Shown: one piece after another, positions 10,697-25,600 of the stretch
Layout: each line of letters opens with the position of its first letter
Numbering within the stretch: the stretch's first letter is position 1
NCBI GenBank assembly: GCA_033032175.1
Contig: CM065334.1
Coordinates: 8,863,705 to 8,927,704, forward strand
Source: Saturnia japonica
Taxonomy: Eukaryota; Arthropoda; Insecta; Lepidoptera; Saturniidae
Length of the DNA stretch: 64,000 nucleotides
Direction: 5' to 3'
The notes under the pieces: generated by a model
Told to the model about the DNA's origin: nothing
Database searches by the model: none
Seen by the model: the letters and a program-made list of their open reading frames with translations, nothing else
Made by a program: the position numbers and the translations under genes

Positions 10697-13600
10697 GTGA
10701 GGAAGATCTTTGGGACGAAGTTTCTTAACGCGGCTTGCGGTAGGCATCCACTTGTAAAAATCGTCACGTAAGGAAAAAAGTGTGTGTGTGTGTGTCAGTT
10801 CTGGAGTTCACTGGACTGGAGTTTACTCCTTAAGTACGATTGCGATGGAATAAATATAAAATAACAAAAATAATACAAATCGCGCCATATTTCAGCAAAC
10901 ATAATAAACGAATCTTCGTATATTCTAAGTAATCAAAACTGTAAAATATCTCTTCCATTAGATACTAGATGGCGTATACATCTGATATTTACTAAGGAGG
11001 ACCTTTTGACAAAAAACATAACGCTTTCGAATTAACGTTTTTATAAATTTCTCTTTATAAAATTTTCATACCGGGGTTCTTATATGAAAATCGATTCGAA
11101 GACGAACATCGTGCGCGGCCGGTCCTTCTTTAGGCGCCCGCCGTATTACAAAGTATTACACTTCGTGCTGGGCCCCTCGGGGTGGTCTCGCGGAATAAAC
11201 GCACGTTCAGTAATTCAATGGGTTGTCACTTATTTTGTATGGTACATATAATACATCGATGTGTTCTTTATGAATTGGACTAAATGATTTTTACTACTAC
11301 ATAGATCTATCTATTACAAATTATCCATTCATTATAAATATTTAATGAAGACACTATTATTTATTTTAATTAAGACACTTTTCTTTACTATTCATGAGGC
11401 GCATTTTTAGCTGCTGAGGTTTTGTAGTGTAGAGTATATTTATATATTGTACTGGCAAGTCTCACCACGTAGTTCTGTGAGACATTTTTGTAGGGATGAA
11501 GACCTTGAAATTTGCTGAGTAGTCAGACTCGGTAATTTAATCATGACCACCATAGACCCTCGTGTAAGACCCATCATAGTCGCTTCTGCGTGTCGTGTTT
11601 CTGAGAGGCTTATATATCGGTATGACAGTCTCGATCGTCGATAGATTTCTAATCCCTCGGTGGCCACTGTCGCCGCTGTTATTAGATTGTACTGTGTTTA
11701 CCATCACGTACAGTACCATGGCTTTAATCATCATTATATTAACTGATTATATTAATACGTGAAGCAAAAACTTTATACACCTTTTTAAAGCGTATTGCGT
11801 GCACGGAAGACTGAGATTTGGCATAGTTAAAGTTTATATGGAGAAGGAGTGCAGAAAGATAAAATATATCTATAATATCTGTTACTAATATATTCAATTA
11901 TATAAATTAATACTGTGAATCCTAAAGCGACCAGTGCCTTTGAACTTAGACCCCCGAAAATATTGACAAATTGTCACTCAATGTCATTGTTTAGGTTCAT
12001 ACTGCAAATGTCAAACAGAAAATAGTCTATGATTCAAAAGTCGCTGATCGAATTTCGATCATTGGGCGATCGCTAGTTATTATTAAATGTGGGACCACCC
12101 TTAAGGTTTCCCTTTTCCAACGATAAAAGAATCATCTAAGTCGGAAGTAATGGCTGAACATCCATAAAAAAATATACATTCGAATTGATAATCTCCTTCT
12201 TTTTTAAAATGTGGTTTAAAAATGTATTGTAGATGAATGCGAGTCAACAACTCAGCCAGCCGGGGAGCTGGATAACGATGGAGACAGGTCCAGAACTGAA
12301 CAAGTAAGTTCTTCCTAGATCTGTAACGTTTAGACGACTTAGAGCTCGTGTAGACGGTGCCGCCACCGCGTCGCCAACTCGCCGCCCACTGTACCTTTTT
12401 ATGTAATACATTGTTAGCCACGAAAATTATACGTGTAGGAATAATGAACATGTTGATTTTAACTAAAAAAAAGTTAGCGTTTGCATGTACTAGGTACTAA
12501 TCTTTTCGTACATCTTTATAAAGTGTATGGAATCCTCCATATTGTTCTCTTTGCATCAAAACAGGATGAACCCATAAGTGTCTATTTACCCATTTCTTTA
12601 CATATAGTATTCAAACACTACCTCCTTTTTAAGTTAAATTCATCATATTCATTATGCCTACACGTATGATGTTCGTGGCTAGCAATGTATTTACTAAAAA
12701 TATACAGTGATATAGTAATCATGCGGCGGCGGCGCGGTGTTGCCTAACACAAACCCTTGCAGTCAAACATTTGAGGTAACCTAATGAATTTAGAAATAAA
12801 CTTTATTGGAATAAAGTCGCCCGTGTGCTCGTTGGCTTAGAAGAATGATTTTCCGTAAAATCGCTCATGACCAATTAGAAGCAAGATGCAAGGATTAACA
12901 CTGGTAGCGTGCGCTGACCAATCAGATGTTAGAATGATGTCATCACTAGCTAACCCGTGCGAATAGTACGCATATCAATTTTTTTTATAGAATATAAACA
13001 ATCTAACAGCTGTCATGTTCTTCTTCTTCATAAAATTAGGCTGTACCTTTCAGCTATCCTTAAATATTGATTTTTGTTAAGTAAGTCGGAAGTGGAAGCC
13101 CTCACGAATTGTTTTATCCGAGTGCGCTGGCGTAATGGTTAATGATACGTAAATACAATGTTCCACAAAAATATTAGTCCTTAGTATATCTAAAAAAAGT
13201 CCACAATAGCATATGCCTATCTGTTATACATAAGCCATTATAAGTTAGTTTATGACAAGCATTTGTTGAAAATTATGAAGTGATTTATGAGCACTATTTT
13301 AGGCATGTAATATTAATGCTTACGAACAAAGTTACTTCATCAGAAAACAATTTTATGAAGTTAAGTTTTCCTCTTTATAGCGTGTTATTTGAACACATCG
13401 TTTAGGAGATAATGAACATTTAAATAATGTAACTTTCGGCTCGGGTCTATGACTATAGTACTGTAGTAGTGAAGAGTACCCCTGAAGAGAACCCAACAAA
13501 AAATTATTTTTGTATTTTATAGCTTATTTATAGAGGAAGGGTATACGCTATGTAACTTCACGCTAAGACTCTGAGAAGCGGAGCAGTAACTATGAAAGTC

Positions 13601-16600
13601 AAGCAATCAAATACTTTAGACAAATACCGTACGGGAACTGAGAACAATTATTATTATGATAGGCTACACGGGCCTGTGTTTGTCGGATAAAATGTAACAT
13701 GAGTAAAACCGTGGGGCACAGCTAGTTTATATATAAAATGTTATTTTTTCTTCCTACTCACTTCTCTCTTTAGCAATCGATTTCAAAGTTTTCACATATG
13801 TTTAATATAAACATTTCCAGAATGATTCATCGTCTCTCGTGAGCCCCGAGGAGCTGCCGACTCCTCAGGAGCCGAAGGTGGAACCTGTCGATGATACGAC
13901 GGATACCAGTGCTCATGACCACCACTCGAGGTAAATCGTGATGATATTGTTGATTACCTGTATTGGTGAACAAAGTAAGTATTATACTATACTGATATAT
14001 AGCAGTCAATTCCTCTAAAATTACAATGTTTGAAATATTCATTAAATCTTTAACTTATATCTATATTATATAATTTTAAGTTTCCTGGCGTATCTTCGAA
14101 ATAGAAGGTCCAATGCCAAAGAAATTAAAATGGGACCAATCTTGAGGTATCCTCTTTCTAACGAAAAAAGAATCATTCAAATCGGTTCATAAGCAAAGAA
14201 GTTACTACTGAACATCCATAAAAATTAAAATTTGTATACATTCGAACTGAGTTACCTCCCGTCTTTTGCTGAAGTCGGTTTATAAGGATAAACAAAGCAC
14301 AATCAAACTACTGGGGTGAATATTTTAATGCGGGTTCCTTTTACACTGTAGATGAGCTTTAAGGAAGGATTTTTCGATATTCATCCCCTAAGGTGGTGAA
14401 AAACTTGTTGAAAGTTTCTATAAAAATCTGTAATTTTCTTGAAGATATGTCTGTGATAAGTTGTACTGGCCAATTAATTTACAAAGTAATAAGATGTGTT
14501 TCATACACTTTCAAATACAATAGGTACTTATTAAGGATGTAAGAGATGGACTGAAAGTTTATATAATACAAGTTACGATATATATTAGCCAAAAAAATAT
14601 AATGGTACATAAGTATGACACGAGCGAAACCGTGCCAGTTTCTTATATCATTATTAAAATGGGCACGGCTTGCCCTTTACAAAATGTGCTACGTCAACAA
14701 TACAGAGCGGGACCGCGCACCGAGAGCGCGAACGCGTCGGAAACGATTCCCTCGACCTCTGTATAACCGGCGGCGAATACACGCTACGGTAACCAGCTGT
14801 CAGGAAACCAATGCGTGCGAGCCCCTCTCACTACGAGTGACCGACCCTGCTCACGCCCGAACCTACCAGGCGTGAAGAGGGCGAAACATTAAGGCACACA
14901 CGCAGTGAGGTGCCTTCCTGTAGGCGTGGCGCTGACGTAGCACGGGAGCGGAGAGGACTGGGTCGCTGGCGGATTGAACACATGAAAACAATGACACACA
15001 GATACCACAATAAAATTTCGCTGTATTCTTCTCAAGATACAATTATTCTTCTTAATACTATTTTCTTAGTACTATTTCTTCCAGTCTTGAGTCTTGAGTC
15101 TTCAGCTTGTGGCACCAGTGTGTGCCGGTAGGCCGAGACGGCTAGATTTTTATTTCACTGTTGGAGCGGGACGGAGCGATAGCGTCTATCTCTCTACTAC
15201 TCTAGCATTACCAAATATGGTCATGGCGCGCTACCGCGGTGGAGCGCCGCGGTTACACTATTGCTGTCCCTATCTGCGTTATTATTATTATTCTATATAA
15301 TGTTCAATAAATCGTCAATATCTCTAAATATACTTATCAAATCACTATGAAATCTGTCTTATGTTATTACGGACATAAATACCTACATAAAAACACTAAT
15401 TGTACCATTAAGGGTTAATAAACACCGTAAATATCAAACAATAAATATTACAACCTTAAACGGCCTAAAAACACGTTATGTACGCACTATTAAACGTTAC
15501 AAACATTATAATACACATAGTAGGCTAACTATCCTATACGACATTAAACATTACATATAACTGTTATAAAACACAGATTATTGATGAGATATAGTTCAAT
15601 ACTATTTCCACGATATTATAAGCATTTTTACAAGTTATTTACTATTCTTATATACCTACAGGTTACAACATTCTATTTAAAACATTAAATCGCCGATCGT
15701 GTATATAAATTCTTAATCCCTACAACTTGTATCTACAATTATGATTTCTATCATCACGCTTAGCCCTACGCGTCGCTAACAATTATATTAATACGTGAGA
15801 AGAAAACTTCGGACCCCTTTTTAAGCGTATTGCTTACATGGAAGTCTGTGAGATTAGGTATCGTTAAAGTTTATCTGGAGGAGTGCAGAAAGCTAAAATT
15901 TATCTATAATATCTGTTACTAATATATTAAATTAATACTGCGAATCCTAACCTGACCAGTACCGTTGAAACTTAGACCTCTCAAAATATTAACATTGTCA
16001 CTCAACGAAAAGTGACAGCAAGTGATGTAGATAATACTCATTGTTTATGAATATTGTAAATGTCAAACAGAAAATGGTCTATGATTAAAAAGTCGCTGGT
16101 CGAATTTCGATCATTGGGCGATCGGTAGTAAAGTAGTAATTTGGTGTTTCAGGAGTGAGAAACCTCGAGTGGAAGTGACTCCGGCGCAGAGCGGCCACAT
16201 AACCGACAACTGTGATACCAGCCTCAATCTGTCAGAACGGGATTCGGAGATATGTCTAAGTACTGCCAGGTTTGTACGACTCGTTCACACAAAATTCGGA
16301 GAATGTTTAGGACAATGTGATAAAAAGTTTGCTGGTTTTTGAAACAAAGTTCCTTATCTCGGGATGAGTGCTACATGGTAAAAAGTGTCCGACCGTCACT
16401 GAAAAGAGAGAATGAGATAGGATATACACCATGGTTAAAGCGAGTCATGAATTTTACGACTATGGTCGTTGTTTAATGTTTGAATAGCTTAACTGTGTGA
16501 CGACCAGACTTGTACGCATTGTTGTATGTACAGTACGCGCGGTTTATAGTTTGAGTCCAGATGATTTAGTATTTTTGAAAAGAGATTTTATAGAAGATAT

Positions 16601-19600
16601 TTTTACACTTTCTGATGGTTTTCTATGTCGTGTTTGTTAAGCAGAATTGTTAATAGATGGCGCCTCCTACATGATAGTTGAATATAATATTTTAATTAGG
16701 ATTTTTTTTTTTACACATTGAACATTACTTTTAAATTATTTGCTTTAAAATTATTCTTCAATCATTAATTTTCATGAAGGATTAACATGGATATCGTGTC
16801 ATCTTTAAGGATATACCATATTTATAAAGATTCTTCTCGGCTGCTTCCTTATAAATTGTGCTCAAATCAAAATCGAAGAAGTGGAATGCCGTTTTTTCAG
16901 CCTGGGCCAATGTATTGTCGTTTCCAGGTGTTGCCAGTACAACCGGCAAGTTCACGGCAGTGTCGACAGCTGCGACAGGCAGTATGGCTCAGCTGAGTCG
17001 AGACTCTACACTCCATCCGCAGGTCCAATATCTATTTATATTCAATTGACTGACTCGCGCAACTTCATCTGCGTCACATAAAAGAGAGAGAGGGTTAGAG
17101 AGAGTGGGACGTAGGCAGAGACAAATAAATGTCGTAGGCACCACAATATAATTTACAGGTGCCGCCGGCCTGTCACATCAATCCGCTAAAATGCACGCGT
17201 GGTATTTGATTGTTATTTTGCTGCGGAGTTATTTTAGAACTGTGGTATCTCCTAAGATATTCATTGAAATCAAATGCTGTAAAGGGCAATTTTGTCCAAA
17301 ATTTAAATACTTGTGATGAATAACGAATTTATTTCGATAAGGATTAATATCATGTTTATAAAAACACCTTTGCAAATTATGCATTTTATTAGAACAAATT
17401 GTATTACCATAAAAATTATATTGCGTCAACCTTAAAAGATAGATATATGCTATCCTGGACTTTTTTTAAGAGAAACTATTCGTCACACGTGATTATTGCG
17501 TAACTCTAACCATTTATGCAACGCACGCTCTCAAAAGAAATAAATTTTCCCCGTTTCTACAAAAAATTTCATATGCTCCGCTCCTATTGGTCGCACCGTG
17601 ATGTTATATAGCCTATAGTATTCCTCGATAAATGGGCTATCCAGCATTGAAACATTTTTTCCATTCGAACAAGTAGTTCCTGAGATTAGCGCGTTCAAAC
17701 AAACAAACTCTTCAGCTTTATAATATTAGTTTATATATGTGAAGAGAAAACTTAGGACTCCTTTTTATGCATATTGTGCATGCATTATTAATTTGGCATA
17801 GTTGAAGTATATTTGGGGAAGGACTGGACACAGGATAAAGAGGGAAGATTTGATTTTTTTGTTTGTAATGAATAAACTGGACCTATTTTAAAAATTCTTT
17901 CACCAGTAAATTATTATTATTATTGTTTTATAATATAAAGCTACAGTATCAGCGAGTAACATAGGCTATATGATAATTTGAAAAATTAATTTATTCCTCA
18001 TAAAAATGTCGATATTTTTACACAAAGTTTAAAAAATTGCCTACACGGGTAAAACCGTGGGACACAGCTAGTAATATAATAAAACGGAAGAGTTTTCTTT
18101 GTTTGTACAAACACGCCAATTCTCTTTAAAAAAATTGTTTTTTTATATGATAACCAGACTCATGAGAAATAGTGTAGGCTGTAACTGTCACCTAGCCTTA
18201 AGTACTAATTTTTGTTAAGTAAGTCGGAAGTGGAAGCCCTTCCTAACTGATATATCCTTGTGCGCTGGCGTAATGATTAATGATACGTAAATACAATGTT
18301 GTACAATAATATTGGTCCTTCATATATTCTAAAGAAAAGTTCGCGATAGCATATGCCTGCCTCTTATACATAAGCCACAATAAAGTATTTGGCGAAGTTT
18401 ATTTGTTGAAGGTTAAAAATAATTTATGAACATTATTTTTAGACATAACATAATAATCGTTACGAACAAAAGTTACTTCATCTTAATGATAATTTTATGA
18501 AATTAAATTAAGATCTTTAAAGCATGGGTAGTGAGAACAATTATGATAAGGGTACACGGATGCGTTGGCGTCGCTTTGTTTGTCGGACAAAAATTAACAC
18601 ACGGGTGAAACCGTGAGGTACAGCTAGTTTATATATAATATCCGTTCCAAATACAATAAATTAAATAATACAGCGATATACCACTCCGTCCAGTGCGGCA
18701 GAAGTAATTTTTTTTAATGAATTGAGTTGACAGTCATGTGTGGTTCTTCAGATCGCTGCGAGTCAAGCAGACAGGCGAAGGTGGCGTCCAGAGTTAAACT
18801 AAGAAGGACCGAAGAAACCGACTCTAATAACCACGTGAGTAATGGAGAGGTGAGTTCTCTGTCTTTGTGTGGTATCAAGAAATTGATATCAATAGCGCAT
18901 CAGCCATCACTTGTTGATAACTTGTCTTTCTCATTAGATTTTTCTTTTTCCTCTATGTGGGTCATTATTATTTCCCAATAAAACTAATGCATTTTTACCC
19001 GACTGCGAAAAAGTAGGGTTATGTGTGTGTTTCTTTGTCACGCTCTGTAACCTAAACGCCTTAACGGATTTTAGCATACGAGGTGTCTTTAGACTCGTCT
19101 TAATTGTGGGAGTGACATAGACTATATAATATTTAAGTAATGCATCTGGGAATCAAATAATAAGAAAAAATATGTATTTTTTTTTGTGAAGTGTTTTTGT
19201 TGCAGTCGGGATTTTTTGGTTTCTTTTTAATAACTTAGCTTTTCATGATCTTGCTCTGATGCAGTGATACCATTGTTAGGGTTCCGTAGTCACCCGTCCG
19301 TAGTAGTTTTGCTGCTATGTCCGTCTATATATCCGCGGCTTAGCTCGGACATTCTTAGTACTAAAAAGTAGTAACTTGGTACGGGTATAGTAAAATATTT
19401 TTTTTTTTGGAATAGGTGCCTCCCCTGTCCCATGGCGCGGGTGTCATTGGATTGATCGTCCAAAAATATCCGTTCGTGAAATATTAATCTTTTAAAATGT
19501 AAATTTTTAAAAGAATCATGTTTTTTTCATAGTTATTATTTCAACATATAAAACGTTTAGAGATTTTTTTCAAAAGGTATCTACTCTCGGAAGCCCCCTC

Positions 19601-22600
19601 TCTAAGGCTTAAGGTACACTTAACAGAAATAATGTTATGTTATCAGTCATGGTGCGCGGACGCAGCGGAGAAACTGGCGCTGGATGTGTGCGCTCAGGCT
19701 GATCTCAGGGAGGCGCTGGTGGCGGCCTCTAACGATGGTAATATCACAACAACAATCATTTACTTAAAACCATTGCAGCATATATTTCTGGGCTTGCTTT
19801 GTGACATTGTAAACGCGCACTGCAGCCGAGGCAAATCTATAAACTATCTAGCATTGCCGTGACACTGTAGGTTAGTTCCAAGTAGGTGTGAAAAATTTCA
19901 CGTATCACGTATTATATATCACTTAATTATATATTTTTATCATGTTATTTATTTACATGCACCTAGAGCGCCTGTTAAATTTCGCACGATTATGATATAA
20001 TATCACGTTTAACTTACAGTATATTCATCATGTGATGGCTGATATGCATGTGACAGATAAAACAATAATGCCACGCGTCACTAGTTATATTTCACATGCC
20101 ATTTTATGTACATTAGTGAAGTGCCTCTTGAATTTAGCGTGAAAGTAATATAATTAGACTTTTATGTATTTATTTGAAATTCTTTATTCTGGAATACGTT
20201 GCTGTGGTCCACTGCATCTCAGCGTTTTATTATTAATCGCGCTGCATGTGAAATTTAGCTGGTGATATATCACTGGTGATGTAGGTAACAGTGACAAAAA
20301 ATGTTTTAGTGGTCGGCCTGCTATATTGCTAGTTGCGCTGTATATATAGTTGAAGCGCTAATTTATTTGTATGTATGGTGTTTGTGACAGAGTGCCGTGC
20401 GTCGGCGAGTGCGTGCGTGCTGCGCGCCCGCTGCGCTCGCCTGCAAGCCGACGCACGCGTGCTGCGCTGCGCACTCGACCGCGCCACTGACACTGCGCAC
20501 AGGTAACCTACTCTTTACTATGCATTACTACTACTGCTATATAACTATGCTGTGCCCCACACACCTCCGACAACACTCCCGTCTACTCTATCATGTACAT
20601 TGATTTCTAAACGATGTGTTCAAATAACATGCTATAAAGGGAAAAATTGAAATAAGTGTTGTTCGTAAGGATTAATATGCCATGCCTAAAAATAATGCTC
20701 ATAAATCACTTTTTAATCTTCAACAAAAAAAAATCACAATGTTCATTATTGTGGCTTGTGAATTAGAGATAGGATTATAGTATCGCGGACTTTTTCTTAG
20801 ATGTACTAAGGATCAATATTTTTATAGAACATTGTATTTACGTATCACGAACCATTACGCCAGCGCACGCGGATGAATCATCCGGGTACGCCTTTAATTC
20901 TGACTTACGTAACAAAAATCAATATTTAAAGCTCATTGAGAGGTATATCGTAATATTTGATAGCCTATACTATTCCTCGTGAGTCCGGCTATCATATACA
21001 AAAATAATGTTTTGAATCCGACTGGTAGCTCCAAGATTAGCACGTTTAAATAAACTAAACAAAAAACTTCAAGGTCTGTAATGTTAAAAATCATTCTCTA
21101 CCAGTCTTCTAGGGGAGAAAGAGAAAGGTTTATCCAAAGGTGTGCATAATATTTAGTAGAAAAAAAGAAAAATCTAGCCAATATTCAATAACTCCAAGTA
21201 AAACCTACGTAGTGAATACTTGAAGGAATCCCGAGAGTTGGCTTGATGGATGTTGATAGGAAGCGAATTCCTTAGTCGTGCTGCTGTCACGGCGAAAGAA
21301 CGGTCGTGGAAATTGTTAATGTCGATGGTTTCTGTTTAGATTCTTAGCGTCGTAGCGTGAAATGATATGTCCTATAACATTCCTCAATAAAATCATGTGC
21401 TAAAAAAATACAAACATATTTTTAGATTACTGTGTTCAAACAAAAATAAAAAAAACAGCCAAGTAAGAGTCGGACTCTCGTTCACAAACTTAACACAACC
21501 ACAAACTTAACTTTGCCGTTGGAAAACTGTTGTCTCCATACATCGAGATATGTCGCGGTCAGTTTATCAACAGCACTTAATTTGATACCTCCCCTCCATG
21601 CGATTTTGAGAAAAAGTTTTTTGACAGACAGACGAGCAACGAAGTGATCCTAAAAGGGTACCTTTTCCTTTTAAAGTACGGAACTCTAAAAAACAATACT
21701 GCCAACTCTCAATAGACGATATGGTACGTGACGTCATACGATAGCTCGCAGTGCGGTGCGGTGGCGATGTTCCTATAAATGTTGTTATGTTGTTACGCGG
21801 GCAGGTTACCGCTTAGCCAATATTGGTGGCCATTAGTGTAAACCAATGTGCTAATGTACACCCACAGTTCACCGAATATGTTTTTAGGTCCCATGTAATA
21901 GGGGGCAAGCCTATTGTTATTTCGGGCACAAAGCCAAAGTCCGAGTTGCTACTGAGAATTTCATAGGAAAACCCAATAGCACATTGCTCGACCTGGGAAT
22001 TGTACCCAGGCCACTAAGCTAATAAGGCAGTTATTTCTATTGTTATTATTTTATATTTATTCCAAAACATTCGTACTTGAAGAGTAAACACCGGTTTTTT
22101 CGAAAAAGTCGACATTAATAATACGAAAGTGGTTAGAATGTAATGGTTCCGCCTGTTCGCAGGATGTCTGTATGGAGCGCTGCGCAGGAGTCGTCCTGCG
22201 TCGCGCTGTGCGGCGCGCTGCGGGCTGCGGACCGAGCTCTCGAGGCGTACGATGTGCTGTTAGCGCTCGCCGAGACCGCGCACGCGAACGCAGACGAGTG
22301 CGCACCGCACGAACAGGTACGCGCGAACTCACGCCTATTCTCGACATTTGTGTTACCAAGTCCCACAGACTTTTTCGAAGTCTAAACTTTTTTTAGTGCC
22401 GTTGCGATTTGTAACGCGATGAAATGAAAAAGCGACACTAAAAGGAGACAAACACATACATCTATAGGATTTAAACTTGCACGACAATACAATATACATC
22501 TCGTCTTTGTACGTGTGTGTGTGTATTACGAAACTTCGGGGAAAGGAATTATAGCCAGCGTGATAGATTGTTCACTTCCGTCACAATTTTATCCTATATT

Positions 22601-25600
22601 AAACGTGACAAAAGAACGTTTAACTACAAATTATTATAAAGATAATAAAAAATCAGACAGAAAAAAAGTGTATAATTTTTTTTTTAGTTTACTTTTTATT
22701 TGATTCCCAGACGTCATACTTAAATACTATATAGCCTATGTCGCTCTCACAGTTAAGACGAATCTAATGATACCTCGTATGCTGAAATCCATTAAGCCGT
22801 TTAGGCTACAGAGCGTTACAAAGAAATTGACATACAATATATACATGCGCTCGAAAAACAGAACCTCCTTTTCCAAGTCGGGTAAGAAAATACTACAGTT
22901 AAAATTGAGCAAATATATAATACGTAAATATAAGTTAGTAAAACCGTGAAGTAGTGACGTGGTCGTTTGTTTGTTTGTTGTATAGAGGGCGACAGCGGAG
23001 CGCGTCGGACAGCAGCTACTGGCGCGACTCGACGCGGAGCTGGTGTCCGCGCGGGTGCAGGTCGGGGACCCGCTGCTCTCGCCAGGACCCTGGCTGCAGA
23101 ACGATCACCAGTAAGTACTGTCTTCATTATATAGTCCATATCTCAGGAATTCCCTTTCAAACCCCCTATGTAGTCTACATTTTTTCTAACTTAATAACTC
23201 CTTTACCATTTCCATTATAACTTATAATACCTACTTAACAAAAATAAGTAAGTATATAAACTAAAATACAGTTGCGACCTATTACAACCCGATTAAAAAG
23301 ATAGAGAAAATTCTGTTCCCGAAATATCTCGAAGCAACTAGAAACTACTCAGGACATCGAAATAATGTTCGCGTCGTAAACAACCGCGGCGCATGTTTGT
23401 GTAAACATCGCAGTTTACACACACAGTTACAGGGTTTATCGCCTCGATTACGTAATGAAAAGTTCGCGACGCTTCACAATGTTTCTGCGGTCGTTTAATG
23501 TAGGTATTTAAGCGGCTCAGGCGCGGCGCCGAGGCAGTTCAGTTTTGAATTATAAAGAGATTAACAACGAGCGATATAAGGAAGAGAAGCCACAGTGTAA
23601 TAAATAACAGTGTTGTGAGTTCGTGTAATTTGTAACTGTGTGGAATTGAAATAAATCCTCTTCACGTCAATCAACGGCATTTTTAATACCCACAGGTGTA
23701 AATACATATAATGATATTAATTTATAAAATGAAACAAAGACGTAATTGCGTTAATCTGTAAACACAGGATTTATTATATAAACAACATTCAAAACAATTA
23801 ACCAATTACATTTTCTCTTTTACAAAAGATTCACTCACCTGTAAACACAGGAAACAACATTTAAAGCCTTTATATCATGTTTTTTTATACTCTAACAGTT
23901 ATACAATATAAATTATTTATAAGAGAGATTTCTGTATACAAACATATCATTTTGTTTAAAAAAATATATGACGTCCCGTTCGACGTCACTTTTGACATCT
24001 AGTAACTTTCCATAGATAACGCAGAAGAAACAAAAACTTAAGAAAAGCGCTCGTATATGAGTGTTTTCTTTACATACATATATAAGTAAAAGTCAAGGTT
24101 TTAGTTCGATATCAAGTAGACTTACGGCAGACTGACGATAGAAAGATATATATTGTTGGTAACCTTTATATTTCAATAACGTATCTTCGGATAACTAGTT
24201 CATACAATAACTTTCCAACAGATATTTATTTCTATCTTCAGTAGCAAAATCAGTGTTTAGATAGATTTTTTAAAACGGCCGTTACATGTAGACCTCTTAT
24301 ACTGCCATAGCAATGACAATTTTATATATAATTGTTTAGTCCGAGTGTAAGTAAATAAGTGACTTTTCGCCTTGTATATACATACAGATTAACTAAATTT
24401 ATTTATCTTTTAAAACATGTCACGCTGTCATGGCGAGGCGAGGCGTGAATGGGATGGGATTTCAAAATGGAGTCATACTACCGCCATTTTTAATTCTTTC
24501 AAATAATTTACAGTCAGTGTTACTCTGGATAAAGTGAAGAGTCTAACGATATGTAACACATACAAATCAGTTCAGGCATTTAAAAGTTATGGTGGAATAA
24601 AGGAACTCACATACATGAACCTGAAAACATTACACTCCTTTTTGGACGTAGTCGTCTAAAGATACTGCACAACATTCTGGGAGCATCTGTACCCTGTTCT
24701 GCCAATATGTTGTGATACACAAACACACACCAATCCCAGACATTAATTTTATAGTTATTAGGGAATTATATCCTATCATTATTACTTATGAAAACATTGC
24801 ATTAAAATTACTTGTCCACCGAAGCGGAGCTTTCTAATGCTTTCTACCAAAGAATTGTATTAAAATTTAGTAACGCAATCCGCGAGTTGACTGCATATTT
24901 AAAAATTAAACTAAATTATTGAGTAATATTGGTATATAGATAAAAAGCCTAAAGCAATATGAATCTAGAAAAAGTAAATGTTTGACTTATTTACTTACTT
25001 TAACTTTGGAAAATTAATATTTTATGTATGTGAGTCACGTGATTTAAAACGCCGATTATAAAACGTGACGTCACCACTCAGGAAATATGAACGTTAGACT
25101 CTTGCGTGAGCTGTTGCCACTGTTATCATACAAAATGACATATAAAATGATTTATGACGTCACGGGACCATAACGCCGTGTTCTTGTGGCGAATTTTTAT
25201 TTAAATTAAAAACATTTTGAAATTACTTTTTATGGTGTATTAATCACAGCTCCGCTTTAGTGGAAAGGTATCCTAAGGAATGGATAGTGCCAAACTGTTT
25301 GTAAAATGGTATATCAGTTACTTTTATCGTTTAAATCCGAGCTTGGTTTAAATGTAGGAGTTATGCGAGTGTTGTGCTTGGTGTAGGGCGGTAGTGGAGC
25401 CCGATTGGGGGGCGGAGTGCGAGGCGAGGCTGCGCGCGCACGCGGCCCGGCTCAAGGCGGAGACGGTGACACTGCGTGACGAGCGTCCTCCGCCGCACTT
25501 CTTCTCCTACTACGGTAACACTCCCGCTTCTGAACGCATCCTTACAGGATTCAGCTTTAGATTACATGCCGTCGGGTTGAGATTCCAAATTTTTTTTACA

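Noticed and set aside
21986..22033. tRNA-like segment with A- and B-box similarity
   Set aside because: No complete cloverleaf, and it continues into a repeat body shared with two other loci, so it is a SINE head and not a tRNA gene.
22057..22396. Several overlapping open frames on both strands
   Set aside because: They are shadows of GC-rich MCC exon 9; only the frame joined by splice phase matches a known protein.
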